44,505 nt of DNA from UBA4738 sp002413305 (GTDB lineage Bacteria > Actinomycetota > UBA4738), in NCBI GenBank assembly GCA_036847185.1, contig DAIUAM010000029.1:1-44505 (forward strand), given 5' to 3'. Position 1 is the first letter of the stretch, and every line of letters begins with the position of its first letter. The notes under the pieces were generated by a model that did no database searches, was not told where the DNA came from, and worked only from the letters and a program-made list of their open reading frames with translations. Positions 7,055 through 14,533 of this stretch are shown one piece after another. Both the position numbers and the translations under genes were made by a program.

Positions 7055-8974
7055 TCACACGTCCAGGAACGCATACTTCGCGTTCGCCTGGATGAACTCG
7101 CGCCGGGATTCGACGTTCTCGCCCATGAGGATCGAGAACATCAGATCCGCCGCGGCGGCGTTCTCCATCGTCACCTGCTTGAGGACCCGCGTGGCCGGGT
7201 TCATTGCCGACTCCCAGAGCTGCTCGGCGTTCATCTCTCCGAGGCCCTTGAACCGCTGGATGTCGATCTTCTTGTGCCCGTTGCCCTGGCGCAGTTCCTC
7301 GAGCGCCTTCTCGTCGTGCACGTAGATGTACTTGCCGTCCGCCTTCACCCGGTACAGGGGTGGCTGGGCCACGTAGACGTTGCCGTTCTCGACCAGTTCC
7401 TTCATGTGCCGGAAGAAGAAGGTGAGAAGCAATGTGCGGATATGCGCGCCGTCCACGTCGGCATCCGCCAGGATGGCTACCTTCCCGTACCGGCGCTTGG
7501 CGAGGTCGAACTCGTCGCCGATGCCGGTCCCGATGGCGCTGATCAGCGCTAGGATCTCCACGTTCTCCAGGACCTTGTGCAGCCGGGCCTTCTCGACGTT
7601 GAGGATCTTGCCGCGGATGGGCAGGATGGCCTGGAACGAGCGCTCGCGGGCCTGCTTGGCCGAGCCTCCGGCACTGTCGCCCTCCACGATGAAGATCTCA
7701 CACAGCGCCGGGTCGGTGAGCTGGCAGTCGGCGAGCTTCCCGGGGAGCGAAGAGCCGCCCAGCAGCCCCTTGCGGCGAGTCAGGTCCCGGGCCTGCCGGG
7801 CGGCCATGCGCGCCCGGGCGGCCTGGGTGGACTTCTGGATGATGCGCTTGGCGTCCGCGGGATGCTCTTCGAGCCAGGTCATCAACTGGTCGTTGACCGT
7901 CTTCTCGACGAACGATCGCATCTCCGTGTTGCCGAGCTTCGTCTTGGTCTGCCCCTCGAACTGCGGTTCGGCCAGTTTGACGGCGATGATCCCCGTCAGC
8001 CCCTCTCGGATGTCCTCCCCGATCAGGTTCTCCTCCTTCTCCTTGAGGAGCCCCTTGTCGCGGGCGTACCGGTTCACCACGTTGGTCAGGGCCTTCTTGA
8101 AGCCCTCCTCGTGCATGCCGCCTTCGTGAGTATTAATGGTATTAGCAAAACTGTGGAGCGACTCCGCGTAGCTGTCGTTCCACTGCAGCGCAATGTCGAT
8201 CTCGCTCCGCTCTCGCGACTCGGCGAGCTGGATGATCTTGCCGTGCAACGGCGTCTTGCCTTGCGCGAGGTGCCGCACGAAGTCCGCAAGGCCGCCCTTG
8301 GCCTGATAGGTGACGCGGAAGTGGGGGCTCTCCCGCTCGTCGACCAGGACGACCTCGACACCGCGAACGAGGAACGACTGCTCCTGGAGCCGCTCGGCCA
8401 GCACGTCCCGCTTGAAGCCCATCTCCTCGAAGATCTGGGGATCCGGCCAGAACGTGACGATGGTCCCTGTCTTCGACGTCTGCTTGCCCTGCTTCAGCTT
8501 GCCCAGGGGCTTGCCCCGTGCGAACTCCTGCTGCCACGTGAAGCCTCCCCGGGCAACCTGGACCTCGAAGCGCTCCGAGAGGGCGTTGACCACGGAAACG
8601 CCCACGCCGTGCAGCCCGCCGGACACCGCGTAGGAGCGGCCGCCGAACTTCCCCCCGGCGTGCAAGGTGGTCAGGACGACCTCGACGGCCGGGCGCCGGT
8701 CCTTGCCTCCCGGGATCGGCTCGACCGGGATCCCCCGCCCGTTGTCGGCCACCCGGACCGAACCGTTCGGCAGCAGTTGGACGACGATCCTGGAGCAGTA
8801 GCCCGCCAACGCCTCGTCGATCGAGTTGTCGACGACCTCGTACACGAGGTGGTGCAGCCCTCTGGTGCCGGTGCTGCCGATGTACATGCCGGGGCGTTTC
8901 CGGACGGGCTCTAGCCCCTCCAGAACCGTGATGTCCTTGGACTCGTAGGTCTCTCTGAGGCGCTCAGTCGACAC
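7055..8974 (-). CDS. gyrB: DNA gyrase subunit B
   Basis: The ATPase subunit of gyrase. The GHKL ATP site (EVVDNSIDEALAG, then DNGRGIPV and the GGLHGVGVSVVNAL lid) is followed by the transducer and the TOPRIM domain (EGDSAGGSAKQ, DADVDGAHIRTLLL). It ends in the usual QRFKGLGEMN...RVLKQV and FIQANAKYAFLDV. With the GTG start at 8974 the protein has 639 residues. That start is preceded by GGAGG at 7 bases (GGTGGAGGTACGCGA), while the frame's upstream extension to 9097 has no homology-like sequence. A consensus TATAAT lies about 85 bases upstream. Confidence 0.98.
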   Translation of the reverse strand: MSTERLRETYESKDITVLEGLEPVRKRPGMYIGSTGTRGLHHLVYEVVDNSIDEALAGYCSRIVVQLLPNGSVRVADNGRGIPVEPIPGGKDRRPAVEVVLTTLHAGGKFGGRSYAVSGGLHGVGVSVVNALSERFEVQVARGGFTWQQEFARGKPLGKLKQGKQTSKTGTIVTFWPDPQIFEEMGFKRDVLAERLQEQSFLVRGVEVVLVDERESPHFRVTYQAKGGLADFVRHLAQGKTPLHGKIIQLAESRERSEIDIALQWNDSYAESLHSFANTINTHEGGMHEEGFKKALTNVVNRYARDKGLLKEKEENLIGEDIREGLTGIIAVKLAEPQFEGQTKTKLGNTEMRSFVEKTVNDQLMTWLEEHPADAKRIIQKSTQAARARMAARQARDLTRRKGLLGGSSLPGKLADCQLTDPALCEIFIVEGDSAGGSAKQARERSFQAILPIRGKILNVEKARLHKVLENVEILALISAIGTGIGDEFDLAKRRYGKVAILADADVDGAHIRTLLLTFFFRHMKELVENGNVYVAQPPLYRVKADGKYIYVHDEKALEELRQGNGHKKIDIQRFKGLGEMNAEQLWESAMNPATRVLKQVTMENAAAADLMFSILMGENVESRREFIQANAKYAFLDV

Positions 8975-9058
8975 TCGCGTACCTCCACCGGGCGCTGTTC
9001 GGCCAGCGCTCGTCACACCTGGGGAGAGGGTTCCCATCCGTAAGGGCCAAGCGCCCCA

Positions 9059-9064
9059 ATTATA
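9059..9064 (-). promoter_or_regulatory. Putative gyrB -10 box (TATAAT)
   Basis: A perfect TATAAT on the minus strand in the 166-bp gap between dciA and gyrB, leaving an untranslated leader of roughly 80 bases to the GTG at 8974. It is the only strong AT-rich motif in the gap. No consensus -35 is found at 16-18 bases. Plausible as an independent gyrBA promoter. Confidence 0.5.
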
Positions 9065-9140
9065 CCATCGGAATTGCCATCCGAGCCTTGGATCCACGGC
9101 CCGTTCCGCGGCCTCCGGGAGGACCCGCCCCGAGCTCGTT

Positions 9141-9482
9141 TCAGGTCTCTCTGCCGGCCACCACGACCCGCACCTCCCTGACCTGCTCGGATCCTAGGGC
9201 GGCGTTCGCCCGGGTCCGGATCTCGCCCTGCAGGAACTTCAGCTGGGCCGCCCAGGCCGCCGAGGACACCTCCACCACGAGGTTCCCAGCTTCCAGGCGA
9301 GTCGGGCGGGATTCCATGGCCATCCGCTCTCCGACCACCTCTGTCCATCGCCGCCCCAGCTGCCCAAGGAGCAGGCCCGTGGCCCACGGGCGGCCCTTCA
9401 GGAGCTCCCCCAGCACCGAACCGACCCCCTGCGGGGCGTCCTCGGGACGGTGGCGCGGTGCCCTGCGCGGCCCGCCGGTCAC
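9141..9482 (-). CDS. dciA: DciA-type helicase-loading protein (DUF721)
   Basis: A 113-residue DUF721 protein, the actinobacterial gene between recF and gyrB. DciA proteins bind the replicative helicase DnaB and help load it at origins in bacteria lacking DnaC or DnaI. The conserved core is visible: GSVLGELLKGRPWATGLLLGQLGRRWTEVVG, then a DUF721 half-KH-like fold (LEAGNLVVEVSSAAWAAQLKFL). The GTG at 9482 overlaps the recF stop (GTGA) and has GAGGGG about 6 bases upstream, which fixes the start. A much longer frame reading up to 10154 is antisense-type shadow within recF. Confidence 0.88.
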   Translation of the reverse strand: MTGGPRRAPRHRPEDAPQGVGSVLGELLKGRPWATGLLLGQLGRRWTEVVGERMAMESRPTRLEAGNLVVEVSSAAWAAQLKFLQGEIRTRANAALGSEQVREVRVVVAGRET

Positions 9483-10594
9483 GTCGTCCCCTCCCCGATG
9501 AGCACCGATCCGTCCCGAACCCGCCACACCGCCGCACCCTCCGGCAGCTGCTGTTCGTCCGGGATCGCGATCAGGAGCTGTCCACGGCCGTGGAGGCCCT
9601 CGGCGAGCCGTCTCCGACGCACCGGGTCCAGCGCCGAGAACGGGTCGTCCAGGAACACGGTAGGCAGCTCTCCGGTCTCCTCGGCCACGGCCCGAGCCAG
9701 GGCCAGACGAAGACTCACTGCGGCCGCCCACGCCTCTCCATGCGAGGCGAAGCCTCTGGCGACCAGACCTTCGACGCGGAGGGCGAGCTCGTCGCGATGC
9801 GGACCGACCAGGGTGGATCGGCGGATCAGCTCGTCGGCTCGGCGGGCGGTGAGGGCCTCGCGGAACGCATGCGTCAGGTCGGCGGCGTCCGCCTCGACGG
9901 ACGGCCGGTACTCGACCACCAGTGCACCCTGGCCGCGATCCGAGATGGCCCGGAACTCCTCCTCCGCGCGAGCCTCGATCGCCTCCACCGCCTGGCGGCG
10001 GGCGGCGGTCAGCGCCGAGCCGTGGGTGACCAGTTCTGCGTCCCAGCCCTCCAGCCCGGCGGGCTCGCCTGTGCCAGGCCAGTCCTTGAGCAGGCGGTTC
10101 CGCTGGCGCAGCGCCCGTTCGTATGCGGACGCCAACCCCTCCTTGGTCGGCCACATTGTGTGAACTACCTCGTCCATGAACCGGCGACGGTGATCGGGCT
10201 CGCCCTGCACGACATCGAGGTCGTCGGGGCCGCTGAACACGGCCCGGAGGTGCCTGCGAAGGTCGCGCTTGCGCCGAACCGCGGACCGGTTCACCTGGAC
10301 ACGGTTCGCACCGTCGGCCCGGATCTCCACCTCGATCAGGAACCGGCCGGAACCCGATTCGGCCTCGCCTCGGAGGAAGGCCGAACCTCCGATCGCGCCC
10401 GGCGCCATGCGGACCAGCGGGAGATCGCTGCTCACCCTCGGCGACTCCAGGGCGACCAGGTAGTACAGCGCCTCGAGCAGGTTCGTCTTCCCCTCGCCGT
10501 TCGGCCCCACCACCGCTGTGAGGCCGGGGGAGATGCGGAGCGAGGCCTCGCGGTAGCTCCGGAAGTCACGAAGCTCGATCCAGTCGAGCCGCAC
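9479..10594 (-). CDS. recF: RecF DNA repair/replication ATPase
   Basis: An SMC-like ABC ATPase that, with RecO and RecR, loads RecA at gapped DNA. It has 371 residues. Walker A GPNGEGKT is at 30-37, the signature region is ASHGEAWAAAVSLRLA (the actinobacterial SHGE(S/A)W variant of SxGQ), and Walker B is TVFLDDPFSALD. The GTG start at 10594 lies 27 bases after the dnaN stop, and its stop overlaps the dciA start, so dnaN-recF-dciA form one transcription unit. Confidence 0.97.
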   Translation of the reverse strand: MRLDWIELRDFRSYREASLRISPGLTAVVGPNGEGKTNLLEALYYLVALESPRVSSDLPLVRMAPGAIGGSAFLRGEAESGSGRFLIEVEIRADGANRVQVNRSAVRRKRDLRRHLRAVFSGPDDLDVVQGEPDHRRRFMDEVVHTMWPTKEGLASAYERALRQRNRLLKDWPGTGEPAGLEGWDAELVTHGSALTAARRQAVEAIEARAEEEFRAISDRGQGALVVEYRPSVEADAADLTHAFREALTARRADELIRRSTLVGPHRDELALRVEGLVARGFASHGEAWAAAVSLRLALARAVAEETGELPTVFLDDPFSALDPVRRRRLAEGLHGRGQLLIAIPDEQQLPEGAAVWRVRDGSVLIGEGTT

Positions 10595-10621
10595 AGCGAC
10601 GGTCCGGGGCCCGACCGCGTC

Positions 10622-11722
10622 TTAGCCGACCGGGGCCGGCAACCGGACCGGCATGACCAGGTAGACGAACGCCTCACCCTCGCCCCGGACCACCGCGGGC
10701 TTCAGCCCGTCACGGACCTCGATCTCCACCCGCTCGCCGGTGGCGGCCTTCAGACCGTCCACCAGGTACCCAGGGTTGAACGCCGCGGTCAGGTCTTCGC
10801 CCTCGTACTTCGCCTCCACGACCTCGACGGCTCCCCCGAGGTCCGGGGACGACGAAGAGAGCCGAACCCCGAGCGCGTTGAACTCCATCTTCACGGGCGA
10901 ACTCTCCCTGGCCAGGAGGCCCACCCGGTTCACGGCGTCCAGCAGCTGGGTCCGTGAGGCGGTGAGCTTGTTCTCGTACCGCTCCGGCAGGAGCTGGCGG
11001 TAGTTCGGGAACTCGCCGTCGATCAGACGTGAGGTGAGGGTCAGCGCGCCGGCCCGGAAGGCGACCTGCGACTGGTCCACGAAGAGCTCCGCCTCGGCCC
11101 GTTCGTCGCCCGCGGCGGCGCGACCCGCTTCGGCCAGTGCGCGCTCCGGGACCAGGGCCTTCGCCTCGCCCTGCGCGCTGGCCGTGAGCTCCCGGACGGC
11201 CAGGCGGTAGGAGTCGGTGGCCACCATGGTCAGGCCCTCAGGAGTGATCTCGAGCAGCACGCCGGTGAGGATGGGGCGCGCTTCGTCACGGGATGCGGCC
11301 CGCCCGACCTGGGCGATCGCCGAGGCCAGCTCGCCGGCGACGACCGTGACCCGGGTACCGGCCGGATCCTGCAGCGCGGGGAAGTCCTCCGCGGGGAGGC
11401 ATCGCAGCGTGCCCTCGTAGTTGCTGCACACGATCCGGGCCTGGCCGCCCTCCTCTTCGAACTCCACCGGTGCCTGGTCGAAGCTCTTCACCATGTCGGC
11501 CAGAAGCTTGGCCGGTACCAGCGCGACCCCTTCGACCTGCACGTGGACGTCGAGCTTCAGCCGGGCGGAAACCTCGAGGTCCGTGGTGGCCAGGACGAGC
11601 TCGCTGCCCGAGGCGTTCATGAGGACCCCCGTGAGCGCCGGGATTCCCGGCCTGGAGGAAACCGCGCGCTGCACGGTTTGGAGCGCTTCGGAGAACGCGT
11701 CGCGGTCGCACTTGAACTTCAC
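10622..11722 (-). CDS. dnaN: DNA polymerase III sliding clamp (beta)
   Basis: The ring-shaped processivity clamp. It has 366 residues built from three similar domains. Typical blocks are MKFKCDRDAFSEALQTVQRAV at the start, DSYRLAVREL at the domain 2 end, and LIDGEFPNYRQLLPERYENKL in domain 3. The C-terminal EAFVYLVMPVRL forms part of the partner-binding pocket. The GTG start at 11722 follows a strong AGGAGGGAGGT site. It is separated from dnaA by a 220-bp gap that contains a DnaA-box-like 9-mer. Confidence 0.98.
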   Translation of the reverse strand: MKFKCDRDAFSEALQTVQRAVSSRPGIPALTGVLMNASGSELVLATTDLEVSARLKLDVHVQVEGVALVPAKLLADMVKSFDQAPVEFEEEGGQARIVCSNYEGTLRCLPAEDFPALQDPAGTRVTVVAGELASAIAQVGRAASRDEARPILTGVLLEITPEGLTMVATDSYRLAVRELTASAQGEAKALVPERALAEAGRAAAGDERAEAELFVDQSQVAFRAGALTLTSRLIDGEFPNYRQLLPERYENKLTASRTQLLDAVNRVGLLARESSPVKMEFNALGVRLSSSSPDLGGAVEVVEAKYEGEDLTAAFNPGYLVDGLKAATGERVEIEVRDGLKPAVVRGEGEAFVYLVMPVRLPAPVG

Positions 11723-11942
11723 GATCTACCTCCCTCCTGCCTCGTACTTGAGGAATCCCGCTTCAAACCAGTAGCTGTAGTGGCGGTGGAAATGTGGAAC
11801 ATGCGCATCCGTGCAGCGTAGCGCGGGGGTACGACATCCGATGACCGGGGAAAACGGTGCGGGTCGAACCCGGGGTTCGCGGCCCAGGGGCTGCCGTCCA
11901 CACGCCGTGCACCGCTTTGCACCGCAGATGCACGCGCCATCC
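11723..11942. other. dnaA-dnaN intergenic region
   Basis: A 220-bp gap with no gene. It holds the dnaN ribosome site and one DnaA-box-like 9-mer matching 8 of 9 positions (TGTTCCACA, minus strand, 11793-11801). Some actinobacteria have their origin here. The weaker box content compared with the dnaA upstream region makes that uncertain in this genome. Confidence 0.4.
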
Positions 11943-13364
11943 TCACCCGTCACGTCCCTTCGCCCGGATCTTCTTGGTGAGCTCTTGGACCTGGCGGTAG
12001 GTGCTGCCGCGTTGCGGCATCAACCCTTCGATCTTCTTGATGCCATGCAGGGCGGTCGTGTGGTCGCGTTCGAACTGTTCCCCGATCTTGATGAGGGACA
12101 GGCCGGTCAACTCGCGGAGCAGGTACATCGCGATGTGCCGGGCGGTGGTGAGTGGACGGGACCGGCTCTTGGAGATGAGATCGCCAGGCCCGAGGCCGAA
12201 GTAGGACGCGGTCTCCTCGAGGATCGTGGACGGAGGGATCTCCTTGCCGGCGTCCGGGATGAGGTCCTCGAGTGCGCGCTCGGCCACCGGGAGATCGACT
12301 GGCTGCCGGGTGACCGAGGCGAAGGCATGCACCCGGAGTAGGGCACCCTCGAGCTCCCGGATGTTCTGGTCGAACTTCGACGCGATGAAGTGCAGGACGT
12401 CGTCGGGGACGGTGAGCCCGTCGCGGAGAGCTTTCAGCTGCAGGATCGCGATGCGCGTCTCGAGGTCGGGCGGCTGCACGTCCACGACCAGGCCGCTCCG
12501 GAACCGGCTCCGGAGGCGCTCCTCGATCCCTCCGAGTTCCTGCGGTGGCCGGTCGCTGGCGATCACGATCTGCCGTTCGTGCTGATGGAGGTGGTTGAAG
12601 GTGTGGAAGAACTCCGTCTGCGTCTCCTCGGCGCGGGCGAGGAACTGCACGTCGTCGAGCAGGAGGACGTCGACATCGCGGTACTGGCGCTGGAACTGAT
12701 AGCCCCGGCGCTCCCGGACCGCCTTGATGAATTCGGTCATAAAGCTCTCCGAGGTCACGTAGCGAACCCGGGTTCGCGGCGCCAGCGCCCACATGTGGTT
12801 GGCGATGGCGAACAGCAGGTGCGTCTTGCCCAGCCCCACCCCACCGTAGACGAAGACCGGGTTGTAGGCCTTCGAAGGCGGCGCCTCGGCGACCGCCAGA
12901 GCGGCGGCGTGGGCGAACTTGTTGCTCGGCCCGGGGATGAACGTGTCGAACGTGTATCGCTCCGGGAAGGGCGCCCCGACGTGGATGGCATCATCGAACG
13001 ATGCCTGATGCTGCGGCACCGTCGGAGTCTTCCGTCCTTGCGAGGCCGCGCCCGAGCCACCCGTCGCCGGCGCCGTTCGACGGACCTTCACCCGGACCCG
13101 GACCTTCGGTCCGAGCACGTCGCGGGCGGTCGAGGTCATCAGTTCCATATGGTGCTTGACCAGCCAGTTGCTGATGTAGGAGCTGGGAGCCAGGAGGTTG
13201 AGGGTGTCGTCGCGGAAGCTTCCGGGTTCGAGTTGAGCGAACCACATCTCGAACAAGGGCGTGGCGAGCGTGGTGCGGGCGCGACCAACGATAGCGTCAC
13301 ATGCGGCGCGGGCGTCAGGCGCGGCGGGGCCGTCTGAGATCCGATCAGTTGCCGGGACAGTCAT
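11943..13364 (-). CDS. dnaA: Chromosomal replication initiator DnaA
   Basis: An AAA+ initiator that binds DnaA boxes and melts the origin. It has 473 residues. An N-terminal domain I comes first, then a linker of about 45 residues. The AAA+ core has Walker A GGVGLGKT at 174-181 and Walker B DVLLLDDVQFL. The C-terminal helix-turn-helix domain IV carries DHTTALHGIKKIE, near the canonical DHTTVLHA signature. The frame also allows a TTG nine bases upstream (13373). I prefer the ATG at 13364; neither has a clear ribosome site. The start codon overlaps a perfect DnaA box, suggesting autoregulation. Confidence 0.97.
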   Translation of the reverse strand: MTVPATDRISDGPAAPDARAACDAIVGRARTTLATPLFEMWFAQLEPGSFRDDTLNLLAPSSYISNWLVKHHMELMTSTARDVLGPKVRVRVKVRRTAPATGGSGAASQGRKTPTVPQHQASFDDAIHVGAPFPERYTFDTFIPGPSNKFAHAAALAVAEAPPSKAYNPVFVYGGVGLGKTHLLFAIANHMWALAPRTRVRYVTSESFMTEFIKAVRERRGYQFQRQYRDVDVLLLDDVQFLARAEETQTEFFHTFNHLHQHERQIVIASDRPPQELGGIEERLRSRFRSGLVVDVQPPDLETRIAILQLKALRDGLTVPDDVLHFIASKFDQNIRELEGALLRVHAFASVTRQPVDLPVAERALEDLIPDAGKEIPPSTILEETASYFGLGPGDLISKSRSRPLTTARHIAMYLLRELTGLSLIKIGEQFERDHTTALHGIKKIEGLMPQRGSTYRQVQELTKKIRAKGRDG

Positions 13365-13372
13365 TATCCACA
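13364..13372 (+). promoter_or_regulatory. Perfect DnaA box (TTATCCACA) at the dnaA start
   Basis: An exact match to the consensus DnaA box, sharing its first base with the dnaA ATG read on the other strand. DnaA bound here would cover its own translation start and probably the promoter, consistent with autorepression or origin function. Confidence 0.75.
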
Positions 13373-13377
13373 ATCAC

Positions 13378-13395
13378 TTTCCACAGGTGTGGAAA
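13378..13395. repeat. Palindrome of two DnaA-box-like sites
   Basis: TTTCCACA, spacer GG, TGTGGAAA: a perfect inverted repeat. Each arm equals the last eight bases of a DnaA box with T at the degenerate W position; the first base deviates (C or G). It lies 5 bases from the perfect box, so three sites are packed in about 32 bp. Confidence 0.65.
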
Positions 13396-13591
13396 CAGCC
13401 AGCGTTCCCCTGGGGAAGGGATGTGGGATGGCCCGAAGGCGCGGCGGATTATAGCTCCAGGGTTTCGGCCGTTGCCAAGGCGAAGAGGGGTTCTTGACGA
13501 CCTTTTTGTGCTGGCAGTTGGTGCGCCAAGGCCGCGCAGGGACGAACGAGGAGCTCGGGTGAGACACCTGGGAAGCGTGCCCGGCGCCCGC

Positions 13592-13597
13592 TATACT
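13592..13597 (+). promoter_or_regulatory. Putative rpmH operon -10 (TATACT)
   Basis: TATACT, 71 bases upstream of the rpmH ATG, is the best -10 match in the gap on the plus strand. No strong -35 is present at the usual distance. Confidence 0.4.
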
Positions 13598-13667
13598 CAC
13601 CGCGCCGTTCACGCAAGAGTGCGCATCTCTCGCGCGCGTCTCGCCGGTCCAGGTCGAAGAGGGCGCC

Positions 13668-13802
13668 ATGAAGCGGACGTACCAACCCAACAACCGCAGA
13701 CGCAAGAAGACTCACGGGTTCCGCCTCCGCATGCGGACCAGGGCCGGTCGTGCCGTCCTCGCCCGGCGCCGCGCGAAGGGCCGGACGCGCATCGCGGCGT
13801 AA
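13668..13802 (+). CDS. rpmH: 50S ribosomal protein L34
   Basis: A 44-residue basic protein of the large ribosomal subunit. The start MKRTYQPNNRRRKKTHGF and the end RRRAKGRTRIAA are unmistakable L34. The ATG at 13668 follows a purine-rich GAAGAGGG. It heads the plus-strand operon rpmH-rnpA-yidD-yidC-jag-rsmG, the usual arrangement beside the origin. Confidence 0.98.
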   Translation: MKRTYQPNNRRRKKTHGFRLRMRTRAGRAVLARRRAKGRTRIAA

Positions 13803-13886
13803 GCGGATCCGCGTCAATCTCCTTCCCTTTCGAAGAGGTGACTTCCCCTGGACGCAACGTCCCGCGCGCACGGCCGCGATGGACGG

Positions 13887-14204
13887 TTGCGACGTTCGGC
13901 CGAGTTCCGGGCGGTGCTCCGGCAGGGCGAGCGGCACGTCGGAAGGCTGCTGGTAGTCTACGTTTCGAGGTCGGACGGCCCGGCACGGGCCGGTTTCGTG
14001 GTCGGCCGCAATGTCGGTGGGGCCGTCCGTCGGAACCGGGCACGTCGGCTCATGAAGGAGGCCTGGCGGCACATGATGGAGCGGGCATCGCTCGGGATCC
14101 AGGTGGTCTTCGCCGCGCGCCCCGAGATCGATGGCGTCGGTCTGAGAGCGGTCGCTTCGGACATGGAACGCGCGCTGGCCGAGGCCGGGGCATTGCGGCC
14201 GTGA
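13887..14204 (+). CDS. rnpA: Ribonuclease P protein component
   Basis: The protein subunit of RNase P, which matures tRNA 5' ends together with the catalytic RNA. The conserved LRRSAEFRAVLRQG, the central beta-sheet (VVYVSR) and the RNR motif (GGAVRRNRARRLMKEAWR) that contacts the RNA are all present. The coordinates use the TTG at 13887, the only standard start in frame, but it has no ribosome site and trims the usual N-terminus. A CTG at 13848 would add 13 residues, including RAHGRDGRL, and is preceded by GAAGAGGTG at about 8 bases. I consider CTG the likelier real start. The stop overlaps the yidD start (GTGA). Confidence 0.93.
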   Translation: MRRSAEFRAVLRQGERHVGRLLVVYVSRSDGPARAGFVVGRNVGGAVRRNRARRLMKEAWRHMMERASLGIQVVFAARPEIDGVGLRAVASDMERALAEAGALRP

Positions 14205-14533
14205 TCGAGCGCAGCCGTCGCCTCCTTCGCATCGCGGGCTGGCCTCTTCGATCCTTGCTCGTTGGGGTCGTGAGGGCGTATCGCGTCTCGGTCGGACAGT
14301 TCGTGGGCGGCCGGTGCCGGTTCTACCCGTCCTGTTCGGCATACGCGGAAGAGGCGATCGGGCACCTCGGGTTCGTCCGAGGTGGTGCCCTGTCCGTCTG
14401 GCGGATCATGCGGTGCAATCCGTTCGGAGCGGGCGGGTTCGATTACCCGCCTGGTCACACTGACCTCCTTCTGCGGTATGACACTGTCCTACGAGCTGCC
14501 ACGCCAACGGACGGGGTCGGGGTCTCCACGTGA
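14201..14533 (+). CDS. yidD: Membrane protein insertion efficiency factor YidD
   Basis: A 110-residue YidD-family protein that assists YidC-mediated membrane insertion at the inner face of the membrane. The hallmark cysteine-rich stretch is present (GRCRFYPSCSAYAEEAIGHLG, then WRIMRCNPFGAGGFDYPP). An amphipathic N-terminal helix precedes it. Both ends overlap neighbours by four bases (rnpA stop/GTG start, and stop/yidC GTG), so translation is coupled through rnpA-yidD-yidC. A much longer in-frame extension upstream is antisense to dnaA and is not coding. Confidence 0.95.
   Translation: MIERSRRLLRIAGWPLRSLLVGVVRAYRVSVGQFVGGRCRFYPSCSAYAEEAIGHLGFVRGGALSVWRIMRCNPFGAGGFDYPPGHTDLLLRYDTVLRAATPTDGVGVST

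Larger units (their letters stand above)
13365..13667. other. Candidate oriC region upstream of dnaA
   Basis: A 303-bp gap between divergent dnaA and rpmH. It contains the perfect DnaA box at the dnaA start and an 18-bp palindrome TTTCCACA-GG-TGTGGAAA (13378-13395) formed by two near-consensus boxes in opposite orientation. It also holds a TTGACG at 13494-13499 and the rpmH -10. The clear box clustering and the strand switch of flanking genes make this a good origin candidate. No long AT-rich unwinding stretch is obvious, so the true origin could also include the dnaA-dnaN gap. Confidence 0.5.

Noticed and set aside
5047..7095. Long plus-strand frame opposite gyrA (682 codons), and a similar one at 7577-8914 opposite gyrB
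   Set aside because: Third-position GC bias keeps the complementary frame open. The sequences show no family motifs and are rich in Asp/Val/Leu typical of antisense shadows; the sense genes are certain.
13301..14533. 410-codon plus-strand frame spanning the dnaA upstream region to yidD
   Set aside because: Only the last 110 codons match YidD. The rest is antisense to dnaA or overlaps rpmH and rnpA in another frame; the GTG at 14201 with a 4-bp overlap is the real start.
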